Made by a program: the position numbers and the translations under genes. Below the pieces are notes generated by a model, which worked only from the letters and a program-made list of their open reading frames with translations, was not told where the DNA came from and did not search any database. Positions 1 to 9,111 of a stretch of DNA of 64,000 nt are shown here, piece after piece (the stretch's first letter is position 1; every line of letters begins with the position of its first letter). The stretch covers positions 248,001 to 312,000 of the forward strand of contig OW818697.1 of assembly GCA_942493365.1 (NCBI GenBank), given 5' to 3'. Source of the stretch: UBA8949 sp942493365 (lineage in GTDB: Bacteria; Bacillota; Clostridia; Saccharofermentanales; UBA5734).

Positions 1-1993
1 TCGCGCGGAAAGCGACCTCGGTTTTGCCGAAGCCGACGTCACCGCAAAGCAGGCGATCCATGACCTTGTCCGATTCCATGTCCTGTTTGATTTCCTGAAT
101 GCTGCGGACTTGGTCTTCGGTTTCTTCGTAGGGAAAATTCTCTTCAAACTCCTGCTGCCAGACCGTGTCGGGGCTGCAAGGGTGGCCTTTGATCGCGGCG
201 CGTTCGGCGTAGAGCTTGATCAGGTCGGTCGCCAGTTTGCGGATGGACTCGCGCGCCCGTTCCTTCATGCGGTTCCATTCCTGGCCGCCCAGCTTGGAGA
301 GCTTGGGTTCCTTGCCCTCGGCACCGACGAATTTCTGGATCTGATCCAGGCTTTCCATCGGGATGTACAGCGAGTCGTCGCCGGCGTAAACGATCTTCAG
401 ATAATCGCGGCGCACGCCCTTGTTGTCGAGATTGACCAGCCCTTCATAACGGCCGATGCCATGCGCTTCATGGACGACCATTTCGCCCGGCACCAAATCG
501 CTGAAGAGGTCGATGCGGATGCCGGTCTGATGACGGCGGCGGGCGGGGCGCTCACTGCCAAAAATATCCTGCGTGCCAATAACCAGCAGACCGGCGGCCG
601 GCCAGACGAAACCGCGCGGCAGCGTACCGGCGACGACTGGGCAGTCCACCCCATGTTCACGCAACAGTTCGTGCAGGCGGGTCTGACGATTGTCAGATCC
701 AGCGAAGAGGATGGCCTGGTGGCCAGCGCTGCGCCATTCGGCCAGTTCGCGCATCAGCAGCTCCTCGCGGCCGCGGTAACTGTCGGCCGGCCGGCCTTGG
801 ATGTCGATCTGTTCGGCGCCAGGCAGGCCGTTGCCGGACGAGGCAATCTGACACAAGGCCAGAACACTGCCCAGCCGGTCGATGCGCAGGCTGATGTCGA
901 CGCCGCGAAAGGCGGTGTCGGTGGTCAGCGGCAGGACCTGGCCTTTGGTCAGCATGAGCTTGAGGCGTTCGGTCAAATCGGCCTGCGCGGCGTCCAGTCG
1001 GTTGCGGAAACGCAGCGGTTCGTCGAGAAAGATGGCGGCGCCGCCGGCCACAGCATAGTCGAGGACCGACGCGGCCTCTGGGTAGATCAATGGCAGCCAG
1101 CGGTCAAGGCCGGCGAACATCAGGTGCGACGAGATGCGTTCGGCGTCGTGGCGGCACAACTGGCGAATGGCGTCGGCGGCTTCGCGGCCGGCGGCGTCGG
1201 CGGCCAGCTGGCTGTGCAGACCCTGACCGGCCGCCAGCATGGCCTCAGCCAGCGTGTTGGACGTGGCGGGATCGATCAGAATTTCGCGGGCCGGCGGCAG
1301 CGCGATTTGGGTCAGCATGGTGCTGGAGCGCTGGGTTTCAAGGTCGAACGCTTTGATCGCGTCAATTTCGACGTCGAAAAACGATAGTCGAATGCCCTGC
1401 TCCGGCTGACCGTCATCGGCCATCGAGGACACGACATCGACGATGTCGCCGCGCCGGGCAAACTGGCCTGGACCATCGACCAGCCGCATGCGCTCATAGC
1501 CCATGCTCAGGAGCATCTGACATAAACCTTCAATATCCAAACGTTGACCGACCTGCAGGTCAAGCGAATTTTGCGCAAACACCGCGCGCGGCATCAGTTT
1601 CTGCAGCGCGGCGGCCGCCGTGATAACGACTGCGCCAAAGTCGCCATTTTGCAGACGCTCCAGAATGGCCAGCCGCTTCATTTCGCTTTCGCGGCTGACA
1701 GCCTCGGCGTCGGTCAGATTAAGTTCGCGCGCACGAAAAACCAGCACCGGCTGATTGGTTAGTGCTTTGAGATCGGCGGCGGCTGAGCGGGCGCGCAATT
1801 CATCCGGTACCAACAGGCAGGGCCGCCGGCCGTCGGATGCGGTCAGCGCCAGCGCCAGCCAGGCTTTCTGGGTATCGGACGGGCCAACAATGTTAACCGC
1901 TCGCGTCGGCTGTGCCGCATAAAGCTGCTGCAGACGCCGGAAAGCCGGGTCCTGTGTGGTTTTTTGGAGAAGTTCTATGCTGGTTTCAGCCAT
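1..1993 (-). CDS. mfd: Transcription-repair coupling factor Mfd, N-terminal part (cut by window edge)
   Basis: Open frame of 664 codons on the minus strand, beginning at the ATG at 1993 and running off the left edge. Mfd removes stalled RNA polymerase from DNA lesions and recruits UvrA. Visible are the UvrB-like N-terminal half (motif GPGQFARRGDIVDVV), the RNA-polymerase-interaction region (VVHEAHGIGRYEGL), and finally the helicase Walker A motif GDVGFGKTEVA just before the edge, so the ATPase motor lies outside the window. The start is 17 nt after the pth stop, and no other start precedes it. The order glmU-pth-mfd matches Bacillus except that prs and ctc are missing. Family assignment is secure from the motifs; only completeness is unknown. 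Confidence 0.95.
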   Translation of the reverse strand, partial: MAETSIELLQKTTQDPAFRRLQQLYAAQPTRAVNIVGPSDTQKAWLALALTASDGRRPCLLVPDELRARSAAADLKALTNQPVLVFRARELNLTDAEAVSRESEMKRLAILERLQNGDFGAVVITAAAALQKLMPRAVFAQNSLDLQVGQRLDIEGLCQMLLSMGYERMRLVDGPGQFARRGDIVDVVSSMADDGQPEQGIRLSFFDVEIDAIKAFDLETQRSSTMLTQIALPPAREILIDPATSNTLAEAMLAAGQGLHSQLAADAAGREAADAIRQLCRHDAERISSHLMFAGLDRWLPLIYPEAASVLDYAVAGGAAIFLDEPLRFRNRLDAAQADLTERLKLMLTKGQVLPLTTDTAFRGVDISLRIDRLGSVLALCQIASSGNGLPGAEQIDIQGRPADSYRGREELLMRELAEWRSAGHQAILFAGSDNRQTRLHELLREHGVDCPVVAGTLPRGFVWPAAGLLVIGTQDIFGSERPARRRHQTGIRIDLFSDLVPGEMVVHEAHGIGRYEGLVNLDNKGVRRDYLKIVYAGDDSLYIPMESLDQIQKFVGAEGKEPKLSKLGGQEWNRMKERARESIRKLATDLIKLYAERAAIKGHPCSPDTVWQQEFEENFPYEETEDQVRSIQEIKQDMESDKVMDRLLCGDVGFGKTEVAFRA

Positions 1994-2010
1994 GATTGGA
2001 TACACTCGAT

Positions 2011-2589
2011 TCATTTCCGATTGAACTGCTTCATGGCCTGATCCAGTCCCTCTTTCAGCGTCATTTCGACAGCGTCGGCGGCATTGTTGAGCGCCTGCCA
2101 CAGGGTTTCGCGCTGATCCGTGCCAATGTCCGACAAGACGTAATCGGCAATGTCCCATTGCTCCGGCTTCGGCCCAATGCCAATGCGAACACGAGGAAAT
2201 TGATCAAGGCCAAGTTGGCCAATGATCGAACGCATGCCGTTGTGAGTCCCGGCGCTGCCCGTCTCGCGGATGCGAATTTGCCCGAGCGGAATATCCACAT
2301 CATCGAAAATCACGAGGCATTGCGCGGCAGGAATCTTGAAGTAAGCCAAGGCTTCGCGCACCGACTCGCCGCTGAGATTCATGTAGGTTGACGGTTTCAG
2401 TAAAAGGCATTTTCGCCCGCCGATTTTACCTTGGCCGATCAATCCTTTGCAGCGAATTTTGTTGACCTCGATTTTGTGACGCTGCGACAATATCTCCACC
2501 GCCATGAAGCCGCAGTTGTGCCAGTTGAATTCGTATTTGCGTCCCGGATTGCCAAGTCCGACAATCAGCCAAGTGGTTTCATCCATCAA
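2011..2589 (-). CDS. pth: Peptidyl-tRNA hydrolase
   Basis: 192 residues, the usual Pth length. It hydrolyses the ester bond of peptidyl-tRNAs that drop off ribosomes, recycling tRNA in the cytoplasm. Visible motifs are the N-terminal VGLGNPGRKYEFNWHN, with the conserved Asn and the catalytic His (in HNCGFM), then KPSTYMNLSGESV and DDVDIPLGQIRIR, followed by GSAGTHNGMRSI. It sits between glmU and mfd in the same orientation with short gaps, a block known from many Firmicutes. Nothing unusual was seen. Confidence 0.97.
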   Translation of the reverse strand: MMDETTWLIVGLGNPGRKYEFNWHNCGFMAVEILSQRHKIEVNKIRCKGLIGQGKIGGRKCLLLKPSTYMNLSGESVREALAYFKIPAAQCLVIFDDVDIPLGQIRIRETGSAGTHNGMRSIIGQLGLDQFPRVRIGIGPKPEQWDIADYVLSDIGTDQRETLWQALNNAADAVEMTLKEGLDQAMKQFNRK

Positions 2590-2609
2590 GCGTTTATTCC
2601 TCGTTTGGC

Positions 2610-3995
2610 TCAGGGATTGATTCTACGCCCGCGAATGCGGCCGCGGCTCAAAACCCAATCGTTTTTGTTGATTTGGTGTGATCGCGCGATGGCCAGCGAA
2701 TAGCCCGGCACGTCATCGGTGATGGTCGATCCGGCCGCCACATAGGCGTTTTCCAGGACATTGACCGGGGCAATGAGTGTGCAGTTGCTGCCGATGAACG
2801 CATGATTGCCGACGGTGGTGCGCGCCTTGGCCTGACCATCGTAATTGGCGATGCTGCAGCCGCTGCCAAAGTTGACGCCTTCGCCAACATCAGTGTCACC
2901 GATGTAGCATTGGTGCGCAATTAGGGTGCCGGCGCCAATGGTCGAATTTTTAATCTCAACAAAGTTGCCGATGCGACTGCCCGGGCCGATGCGGGAACTG
3001 GCGCGAATATGCACATAAGGTCCAATTTCACAGCTTTCGCTGATGGTGCAGCATTCGGCCGAAACATGATCCAGACGCGTTTTGCAGCCGACGCGAACGT
3101 CAACCAGATGCGTGTCGGGGCCGATGACCGAGTCCTCGCCAATCGTCGTGTGGTCCAGCAGCCGGCAGCCCGGCATAATGGTTACGTCCGGCCCGATGTT
3201 TACGCTGTCTTCGATCCAGGTCGAGGCCGGATCAATGACAGTCACGCCGTTCTGCATGTGCTTGCGGATGATACGGCTGTTGAGAATCTGACTGGCTTCC
3301 TGCAGTTGAATGCGATCATTGACCCCGAGAATTTCATCGAAACTGGCGCGATAGGCATCGACCAGGTGTCCTTCCGAGATGAGTATGCCAATCGTATCGG
3401 TCAGATAGTATTCATTCTGTGTATTGCGGCAGCCGATCTTGCCCAGTGCTGACAGCAGCATGGCGGTGTCAAAACAGTACATGCCGGCGTTGACTTCGCG
3501 AATTTCCCGCTGCTTGTCGCTGGCGTCGCGGTGTTCGACGATGGCCGTCACCGCGCCGTCCTGATTGCGGACGATGCGGCCATAACCGGTCGGGTCGGGG
3601 GCGTCAGCGGTGATCACAATGGCAGCGCATTTTTTCAGCGCAAATTGCTCCAGAATGGCGCGCAGGGTTTCAGCTTTGACCAACGGCGCGTCACCACTCA
3701 GAACAAGGGTACAGCCGCTGCGTCCTTCCAAGAAATAGCTGGCCTGCTGAACGGCATGGCCGGTTCCCAATTGTTGTTCCTGCAGCACAAAGGCAACATC
3801 TTCGCCGAGGATCTCGCGAACCTCTTCCTGTCGATGGCCAACGATGTAGACCTGGTCATCCGCTCCAGCCTCCGCCAGCGCATCGCGCACCCAGCACACC
3901 AGCGGTTTACCCGCGGCTGTATGCACCACCTTGGCATGGGCAGATTTCATGCGCTTGCCTTCGCCGGCAGCCATGATCACAGCACAGACATTCAT
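2610..3995 (-). CDS. glmU: Bifunctional UDP-N-acetylglucosamine pyrophosphorylase / glucosamine-1-P acetyltransferase
   Basis: 461 residues from the ATG at 3995, preceded by GGAGG about 9 nt upstream; a 12-residue upstream in-frame extension lacks such a site. GlmU acetylates glucosamine-1-phosphate and couples it to UTP, giving UDP-GlcNAc for peptidoglycan. The N-terminal uridyltransferase shows the loop MAAGEGKRMKS and GDAPLVKAETL. From about residue 250 there are hexapeptide repeats of a left-handed beta-helix (IGPDVTIMPGC, SRIGPGSRIGNFVEIKNS) with the acetyltransferase signature HQCYIGDTDVGEGVNFGSG. Length and domain order are those of the complete bifunctional enzyme. Confidence 0.97.
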   Translation of the reverse strand: MNVCAVIMAAGEGKRMKSAHAKVVHTAAGKPLVCWVRDALAEAGADDQVYIVGHRQEEVREILGEDVAFVLQEQQLGTGHAVQQASYFLEGRSGCTLVLSGDAPLVKAETLRAILEQFALKKCAAIVITADAPDPTGYGRIVRNQDGAVTAIVEHRDASDKQREIREVNAGMYCFDTAMLLSALGKIGCRNTQNEYYLTDTIGILISEGHLVDAYRASFDEILGVNDRIQLQEASQILNSRIIRKHMQNGVTVIDPASTWIEDSVNIGPDVTIMPGCRLLDHTTIGEDSVIGPDTHLVDVRVGCKTRLDHVSAECCTISESCEIGPYVHIRASSRIGPGSRIGNFVEIKNSTIGAGTLIAHQCYIGDTDVGEGVNFGSGCSIANYDGQAKARTTVGNHAFIGSNCTLIAPVNVLENAYVAAGSTITDDVPGYSLAIARSHQINKNDWVLSRGRIRGRRINP

Positions 3996-4112
3996 TGACA
4001 ATATCCTCCCAGGACAATTCAATCGAAACAAGTCAAACTGATTATATCAAAATTCAGCCGGCAGTAAAAGGCTGAAACCGACGAAGGCCGCCAAACCCGT
4101 TTTAAACGAGAA

Positions 4113-4143
4113 TTGACCTGCGGAGTTTGGTTCCGCAGGTCAA
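4113..4143 (-). terminator. Perfect 12-bp hairpin after the symporter operon
   Basis: Positions 4113-4124 and 4132-4143 are exact inverted repeats around a 7-nt loop, directly after the stop of the minus-strand symporter. The tract that follows on the minus strand is only moderately T-rich, so termination strength is inferred. Confidence 0.6.
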
Positions 4144-4165
4144 ATCGGTGGGATGCGGGGTTGAA

Positions 4166-5791
4166 TCAGATGTCTTTGAAACAGTTCTCAACGTGCTGAT
4201 CTGCATACTTGGGGCGGGTCAGTAGGGTGACCGCGATGAAGACCAATAACGCCAACGGGAAGGCAATGACGATGGCATCGATTTGGCCGAATTTGGCGAT
4301 TTCCGGCGCTGCGTCAAACAACAGGCTGGCTTTCCCGGTCAGGATCTGGGATAACCCTATACTGGCCGCCAATTTGCCGTGAATCAGGAAAATCCAGGCA
4401 AAACTGGCTACAAAGCCGGTGATGATGCTGGCCGTCGCAGCTGCGCGCGAGGCCTTGCGGACATAGATGGCACCGATGTAGGCTGGCAGGAAGGATGCTG
4501 CGCACAGGCCAAAGAAAATGGTGGTCGCCTGGGTGATAACGCCGATATCGACCTTGACGGCGTTGCCAAGCCAGGCCAGCAGCGCGCTGAGCACGATTCC
4601 GATCAGCAGGCCGATCTTGGTAATCAGCACGGTGTGCTTTTTGACGCCGATGCCCTTTTCGCAAATGTCACGTCCGAGCGAACTGCCGATGGCATGGTAC
4701 TGTGAACTCATGGTTGACATGGCAGCCGACAGGAGCACCAGCATGAACAAGGTGCCAAACCAGGCCGGCAGATTCTCCTTGATAAACACGGGGATAATGG
4801 TGTCTACATTGCCGGTTGCCGTCATGGCTGTGCTGCCGTCTTTGTTGTAGAAAAAGACATTGGACAGCGCGCCGACCGTGAAGGCGACGCCGGTCATAAA
4901 CAGGATGAAGACGCCGCCGGACACCACTGCGCGATTGAGCTCGCGATTGCTTTTTACGGTCATGAAGCGGGTGGCCAGCTGCGGCTGCGCCAGTACGCCA
5001 ATGCCGACGCCGAGCGTAATGGTCGAGACCACCGACCACCAGATTGACGAGCCCGTCTCCGGCATGGTCGTCCAGCCGCGGAAACCGCCAGTAGCCAAGT
5101 CTGCGGTCTGCGCCTGCACGGCCGGATCGTTGTACATGTTGGTCAGCGCCTGGTGGGCTTGGGTAACACCGCCCAGTTTGGCATAGACAAAAATGATCAG
5201 GAAAGCCATGCCGACAAACATAATGACGGCCTGGAAGGCATCCGAGTACATGACGCCCTTGAGGCCACCGATCGAGACATAAATCGCCATCAGCACCGCC
5301 AAAATTATCAGCACAACATTGTAGTCAAGCGAAAACTGGGTGGCGATAAAGCCGACGCAGCCTTTGAGCACGGCGGCGGCATAGATCGGCATGAACAGGA
5401 AAATGATGATGGCCGAGAAGACCTGGATAAATTTGGACTGATAACGCACGCCCAGAAGTTCGGGGAAGGTGTGCGCATCAAGGTTGACGCCCATGCGGCG
5501 GGTGCGTTTGCCGAAAATGACGAAAGCGACAAAGACGCCGACAATGATGTTAAGGACGGTCAGCCACAAGACCGACATGCCCAATTTGGCGGCCGTGCCG
5601 CCAAAGCCGACAATGGCCGACGTACTGATAAAGGTTGCGCCATAGGACAATGCCATGATCAGTGGGTGCGCTTTGCGTCCGGCCAGCAGATAGTCTTCCG
5701 TACTCTTGGTGCGGCGATAGCCTATAAAACCAAGCAATATCAGCACGAGAATGTAAGCGATGATAATGATGATATCCTGAATCTGGATCAT
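4166..5791 (-). CDS. Sodium:solute symporter (SSS family)
   Basis: 541 residues with about 13 hydrophobic segments, the expected size and topology for the sodium/solute symporter family. Family features include the N-terminal RRTKSTEDYLLAGRK before the second helix, the helix with TFISTSAIVGFGG, and a central GGLKGVMYSDAFQAVIMFVGM segment like the SSS signature. It should bring a small organic solute into the cell with Na+; the substrate cannot be read from sequence (pantothenate-, proline- or monocarboxylate-type members look alike). Its ATG overlaps the stop of the 50-residue accessory gene upstream (ATGA), so the two are translationally coupled. Confidence 0.9.
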   Translation of the reverse strand: MIQIQDIIIIIAYILVLILLGFIGYRRTKSTEDYLLAGRKAHPLIMALSYGATFISTSAIVGFGGTAAKLGMSVLWLTVLNIIVGVFVAFVIFGKRTRRMGVNLDAHTFPELLGVRYQSKFIQVFSAIIIFLFMPIYAAAVLKGCVGFIATQFSLDYNVVLIILAVLMAIYVSIGGLKGVMYSDAFQAVIMFVGMAFLIIFVYAKLGGVTQAHQALTNMYNDPAVQAQTADLATGGFRGWTTMPETGSSIWWSVVSTITLGVGIGVLAQPQLATRFMTVKSNRELNRAVVSGGVFILFMTGVAFTVGALSNVFFYNKDGSTAMTATGNVDTIIPVFIKENLPAWFGTLFMLVLLSAAMSTMSSQYHAIGSSLGRDICEKGIGVKKHTVLITKIGLLIGIVLSALLAWLGNAVKVDIGVITQATTIFFGLCAASFLPAYIGAIYVRKASRAAATASIITGFVASFAWIFLIHGKLAASIGLSQILTGKASLLFDAAPEIAKFGQIDAIVIAFPLALLVFIAVTLLTRPKYADQHVENCFKDI

Positions 5792-5940
5792 GTTTTCTCC
5801 TCCTTTTCTTTGTTTTGTTTGGGCAGATCATCGTCACCGCGATTCCAGTTAAAGATGCCGTAAACGACGCAAAGCAGTGTGCCGCCGAGGCAAAGCACAT
5901 AGGCCAGCCAAATCCAGACATCCGGTATTCCTAATACCAT
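5788..5940 (-). CDS. Small symporter accessory protein (50 aa)
   Basis: Short open frame from ATG 5940 to TGA 5788, preceded by GGGAGGAGGTG. The product has one strongly hydrophobic segment (about residues 9-30, with WIWLAYVLCLGG) followed by the motif YGIFNWNRG and a charged, Lys/Glu-rich tail. Single-span proteins of this shape, with a conserved YGxxNWN(K/R)G motif, are known directly upstream of SSS symporters in Firmicutes and are thought to be a small accessory subunit. The stop codon overlaps the symporter start, which supports translation and a joint function. Annotation pipelines would easily miss it because of its size. Confidence 0.85.
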   Translation of the reverse strand: MVLGIPDVWIWLAYVLCLGGTLLCVVYGIFNWNRGDDDLPKQNKEKEEKT

Positions 5941-6473
5941 ATCCAACACCTCCTCCCTGATTATGATTATGGGCTCAAAAATCAGCCCAAATAATAATAT
6001 AATTGAAGGTTCACACGGCTGACAGAGATCATGATTCGTTCATTATAAAGATCGAAATATGATATTTGTGCGACAATGATGCTGCAATAACTGGATTTGT
6101 GACAACAACCATTTTTTATGTCGTTTGCTGATATTCCTATTCTACCCAAAATACTTTGATGATGCAAGTTCCTAATATATTTTAATTATAACGCAAAATG
6201 CGATGGGGAAAATATTTTACACAACATGTGGATAATGTGGAAAACTCTGTGTATAACCTGACCGTGACGTTTCACGCGTTATAGCGCTGTAAACGGCTTG
6301 TAATATTGTGTTTCACGATTGACGATGATTATTGACTGTCATCTGTCCTTTGTCGTTTTGGCTGGTTTTGCGCAGTTTATGCAATCGGTCAATCGTCAAA
6401 AACGACCCGTTCGAACATTCATTCTTGTGAAACCAGTGTGGAAAACCTGGTCAGCTCTTTTTAAGGACGCAGC
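5941..6473. other. Gene-free AT-rich region with DnaA-box-like 9-mers
   Basis: No convincing gene in 530 bases; a 61-codon minus-strand frame (5982-6167) has no family features. From 5985 to 6200 the DNA is very AT-rich. Next to it, 9-mers close to the DnaA box TTATCCACA (written here on the minus strand) occur at 6227-6235 (perfect), 6236-6244 (TTTTCCACA), 6248-6256 (TTATACACA) and 6437-6445 (TTTTCCACA), plus a weaker plus-strand match at 6215-6223. This resembles an origin or a DnaA-titration/regulatory site. Against a working origin, the rRNA operon to the right would face replication forks head-on. Confidence 0.5.
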
Positions 6474-6938
6474 CTATTTGTGATAGGTTTCGTTGGCATT
6501 AATCTTAAAGGCTCGGTAGCATTGTTCCAATAAAATCAAACGGGTCATCTGATGAGTCAGTGTCATGTTGGACAGGCAAAGCCGAGCCTGGGCCCGCTCG
6601 AGAACTGCCGGTGCCAGGCCATTCGAGCCGCCGATGACAAAAATGACCTCGCTGCCTCCCCGGCTCAGCCAGTCAGGCAATAAGCCTGCGAGTCCCGGCG
6701 AGTCAGGCTGACACCCCTTCAGATCGAGCGCAACGACAAAAGACTGCGGTCGCAAGCGCACCAGCAGTCTTCGCGCTTCTTCCTCAATCGCGCGTGTTAT
6801 TGGCCAGCTGTCGGGCACATCTTCAACGACCTGCAATTCAACCTGGCAATAGCGGCTCAGACGCTTGATGTACTCGTCAATGCCGGCTTGCAGCCAGGTT
6901 TCCCGCACTTTGCCAGGGGATAAGATAACCAGTCTCAT
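6474..6938 (-). CDS. rlmH: 23S rRNA (pseudouridine1915-N3)-methyltransferase RlmH
   Basis: 154 residues, the normal length of this SPOUT-family enzyme, which methylates pseudouridine 1915 in helix 69 of 23S rRNA on assembled ribosomes. Visible are the N-terminal strand MRLVILSPGKVRE, EYIKRLSRYCQ, the knot region SEVIFVIGGSNGL and the family's typical C-terminal end LLEQCYRAFKINANETYHK. It is the last gene of the walR-walK-murA-walJ-rlmH cluster, starting 10 nt after walJ, a placement like that of Bacillus and Staphylococcus. Confidence 0.97.
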   Translation of the reverse strand: MRLVILSPGKVRETWLQAGIDEYIKRLSRYCQVELQVVEDVPDSWPITRAIEEEARRLLVRLRPQSFVVALDLKGCQPDSPGLAGLLPDWLSRGGSEVIFVIGGSNGLAPAVLERAQARLCLSNMTLTHQMTRLILLEQCYRAFKINANETYHK

Positions 6939-6948
6939 GCCGATCTCG

Positions 6949-7752
6949 TTAGAAGCAGACTGGCAAGCTGACGCTGTAGCGCTGCGCGATGCCGATCCGC
7001 AGATCTTGCTTTGCTTTGGCCCCGAAGGCTGCCAGTCGGTTGTTGACCGTCAGCAGCGCCAGTTCGGGGAAATTGTTGTCCTTGCTGATATGGGATAAAA
7101 CAAATTGTTCTGTACCTGTGTCAAGCAGTCGGCAAACCGCTGTCGCACAATCGTCGTTGGAAAGGTGCCCAAAATCACTGGAAATCCGCTGTTTGAGCAT
7201 CGCCGGATAACCGCCGCCCATCAGCATGGCAAGATCATAATTGGCTTCGATGAAAATAATGCGGCTGCCAGCAACCGCAGCCAGAAGGTCATCTTGCAGG
7301 GACCCAACATCGGTAAAAACCGAAACAGCGCCTTGCGGTGTTTCAATGCGATAGCCGACTGAGGCGACTGCGTCATGCGGCGTGTAAAAACTGGAGAGGG
7401 ATAGATCACCAATTTCAGATGATTTGCCGGTCTCGATTATCCTGACTAAACTGTCATCAATCTTGCCAACTGTGCGTCGCATAGCCAGCCAGGTCTCCTG
7501 ATTGGCATAAACTGGCACCTTGTAGCGTCGCATCAGCACACCAATGCCAGCGATGTGATCGGTGTGTTCATGGGTCACCAGAATGCCGTTCAAATTAGCG
7601 GCGTTTTCATCGATTTCGCTCAAGGCGGTTTCAAGGGTCCTGGCACCAACGCCGGCGTCGACAAGCAAGCGGGTGTTGCCGCTGCTGATGAAGATCGAAT
7701 TGCCGCTGCTGCCGCTGCGCAGGGCGCAAGTTTTAACGCCCGACACAGACAT
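6949..7752 (-). CDS. walJ: WalJ/YycJ-type metallo-beta-lactamase-fold hydrolase
   Basis: 267 residues. The N-terminus LRSGSSGNSIFI and the metal-binding motif THEHTDHIAGI are typical of YycJ/WalJ, a beta-lactamase-fold protein with suspected 5'-exonuclease activity, linked in other Firmicutes to the coordination of DNA replication with cell division. Later metal ligands appear in SDFGHLSNDD and LSHISKDNN. The start codon shares one base with the murA stop (TGATG), indicating coupling. The gene keeps the usual WalJ position between the walRK part and rlmH. Confidence 0.93.
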   Translation of the reverse strand: MSVSGVKTCALRSGSSGNSIFISSGNTRLLVDAGVGARTLETALSEIDENAANLNGILVTHEHTDHIAGIGVLMRRYKVPVYANQETWLAMRRTVGKIDDSLVRIIETGKSSEIGDLSLSSFYTPHDAVASVGYRIETPQGAVSVFTDVGSLQDDLLAAVAGSRIIFIEANYDLAMLMGGGYPAMLKQRISSDFGHLSNDDCATAVCRLLDTGTEQFVLSHISKDNNFPELALLTVNNRLAAFGAKAKQDLRIGIAQRYSVSLPVCF

Positions 7753-9017
7753 CAGCTTTCGATACGGGTAATATCCGCACCCAGTGCACTCATTTTTGAA
7801 ACAAAACGCTCATACCCTCGTTCAATCTTGCTGATGTCACAGACCTCAGTCACGCCCTCTGCGGCCAGACCAGCCAGAACCATCGCTGCGCCGGCCCTAA
7901 GATCGCGCGCCGTCACTTTGGCCCCTGACAGCTTGGTGCCACCTTCAATAATAGCCAGCTTACCGGAAACCATGATGTTGGCACCCATGGTTTTGAGATC
8001 GTCAATGTATTGAAAGCGATTGTCCCAAACATTTTCGGTCATGCGGCTGCTGCCGTTTGCTGTGCAGAGCAGCACGGTAGCTTGTGGTTGCAAATCGGTC
8101 GGAAATCCCGGATAGGGCATGGTCTTAAAGCTGGTCGGCTGCAATGGATTTCTCGCATCGACAACAACACGGATCGTATCATCGCCGCATTCGACTTGTG
8201 CGCCCATCTCTTCAAGTTTGGCGGATAAAGGTTCCATGTGCTTGGGAATGATGTTGTGCACCGTGACATCACCACGCGTCAGCGCAGATGCCAGCATATA
8301 GGTGCCGGCTTCGATTTGGTCCGGAATGATCGAGTAAGTACCGCCGGCCGGCAGAATGGGTACGCCAGTCACCCGGATAACATCGGTACCGGCACCGCGA
8401 ATGTTGGCGCCCATGGTATTCAGGAAGTTGGCGACATCAACAATGTGTGGTTCACGTGCCGCATTCTCGATCACGGTGATACCCTCTGCTTTCGCCGCAG
8501 CGATCATGATGTTGATGGTTGCTCCAACGCTGACTGTATCCAAAAATATGTGCTCGCCGTGTAGCTTTTCAGCAGTTACAATGATGCGGCCATGTTCGAA
8601 GGCGGCCGTTGCTCCCAGCGCTTCAAAGCCCTTAATGTGCAAGTCGATCGGACGCGAGCCAAAATTGCAGCCCCCTGGCATATAGATGCTGCTTTTTGAA
8701 TAGCGCCCCAACATAGCACCCAATAAATAATATGAGCCGCGAATACTCCTCGATTTCTCATCGGTTGCTTCCCATGTGTTGATCGTACGCGGATCGATTC
8801 CCAGCGTGCCGTCGGATTCGCGCTGGATTTTTGCACCCATGGTCATGCAAATCTCAACCAGTGTATTAATGTCATCCACTTCGGGTGCATTCTCAATTTT
8901 ACAAACGCCATCCAGCAGCATCGCTGCCGATATGATGCCCAAGGCGGCGTTTTTCGAACCGCTGATCGTCACGTCACCGACCAGCCGGTTTCCTCCTTGA
9001 ATAATGTAACTGGCCAA
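7752..9017 (-). CDS. murA: UDP-N-acetylglucosamine 1-carboxyvinyltransferase (MurA)
   Basis: 421 residues if started at the TTG at 9017, which has a GAGGGG site 6 nt upstream and gives exactly the family length; the longer upstream frame overlaps walK and lacks similarity. MurA transfers enolpyruvate from PEP to UDP-GlcNAc, the first committed step of peptidoglycan synthesis. Motifs: GGNRLVGDVTISGSKNAAL at the N-terminus and the active-site loop GGCNFGSRPIDLHI with Cys117, the residue attacked by fosfomycin; its presence suggests a drug-sensitive type. Unusually, it occupies the place where walH and walI stand in Bacillus. Confidence 0.95.
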   Translation of the reverse strand: MASYIIQGGNRLVGDVTISGSKNAALGIISAAMLLDGVCKIENAPEVDDINTLVEICMTMGAKIQRESDGTLGIDPRTINTWEATDEKSRSIRGSYYLLGAMLGRYSKSSIYMPGGCNFGSRPIDLHIKGFEALGATAAFEHGRIIVTAEKLHGEHIFLDTVSVGATINIMIAAAKAEGITVIENAAREPHIVDVANFLNTMGANIRGAGTDVIRVTGVPILPAGGTYSIIPDQIEAGTYMLASALTRGDVTVHNIIPKHMEPLSAKLEEMGAQVECGDDTIRVVVDARNPLQPTSFKTMPYPGFPTDLQPQATVLLCTANGSSRMTENVWDNRFQYIDDLKTMGANIMVSGKLAIIEGGTKLSGAKVTARDLRAGAAMVLAGLAAEGVTEVCDISKIERGYERFVSKMSALGADITRIES

Positions 9018-9111
9018 ATTAATCCCCTCTCTAGTTCCCAAAGTAATTTCACAGCGCCTCGCAGCAGGCATCGTTGCGACTAAAGCAGTCGCGTTCAACG
9101 AAACTGGGTCA

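Noticed and set aside
110..1387. Long plus-strand open frame of 425 codons
   Set aside because: It is antisense to mfd, whose minus-strand frame carries the conserved Mfd motifs; high GC creates the shadow frame.
5982..6167. 61-codon minus-strand frame in the AT-rich gap
   Set aside because: No clear ribosome site, no family features and a composition expected of AT-rich non-coding DNA.
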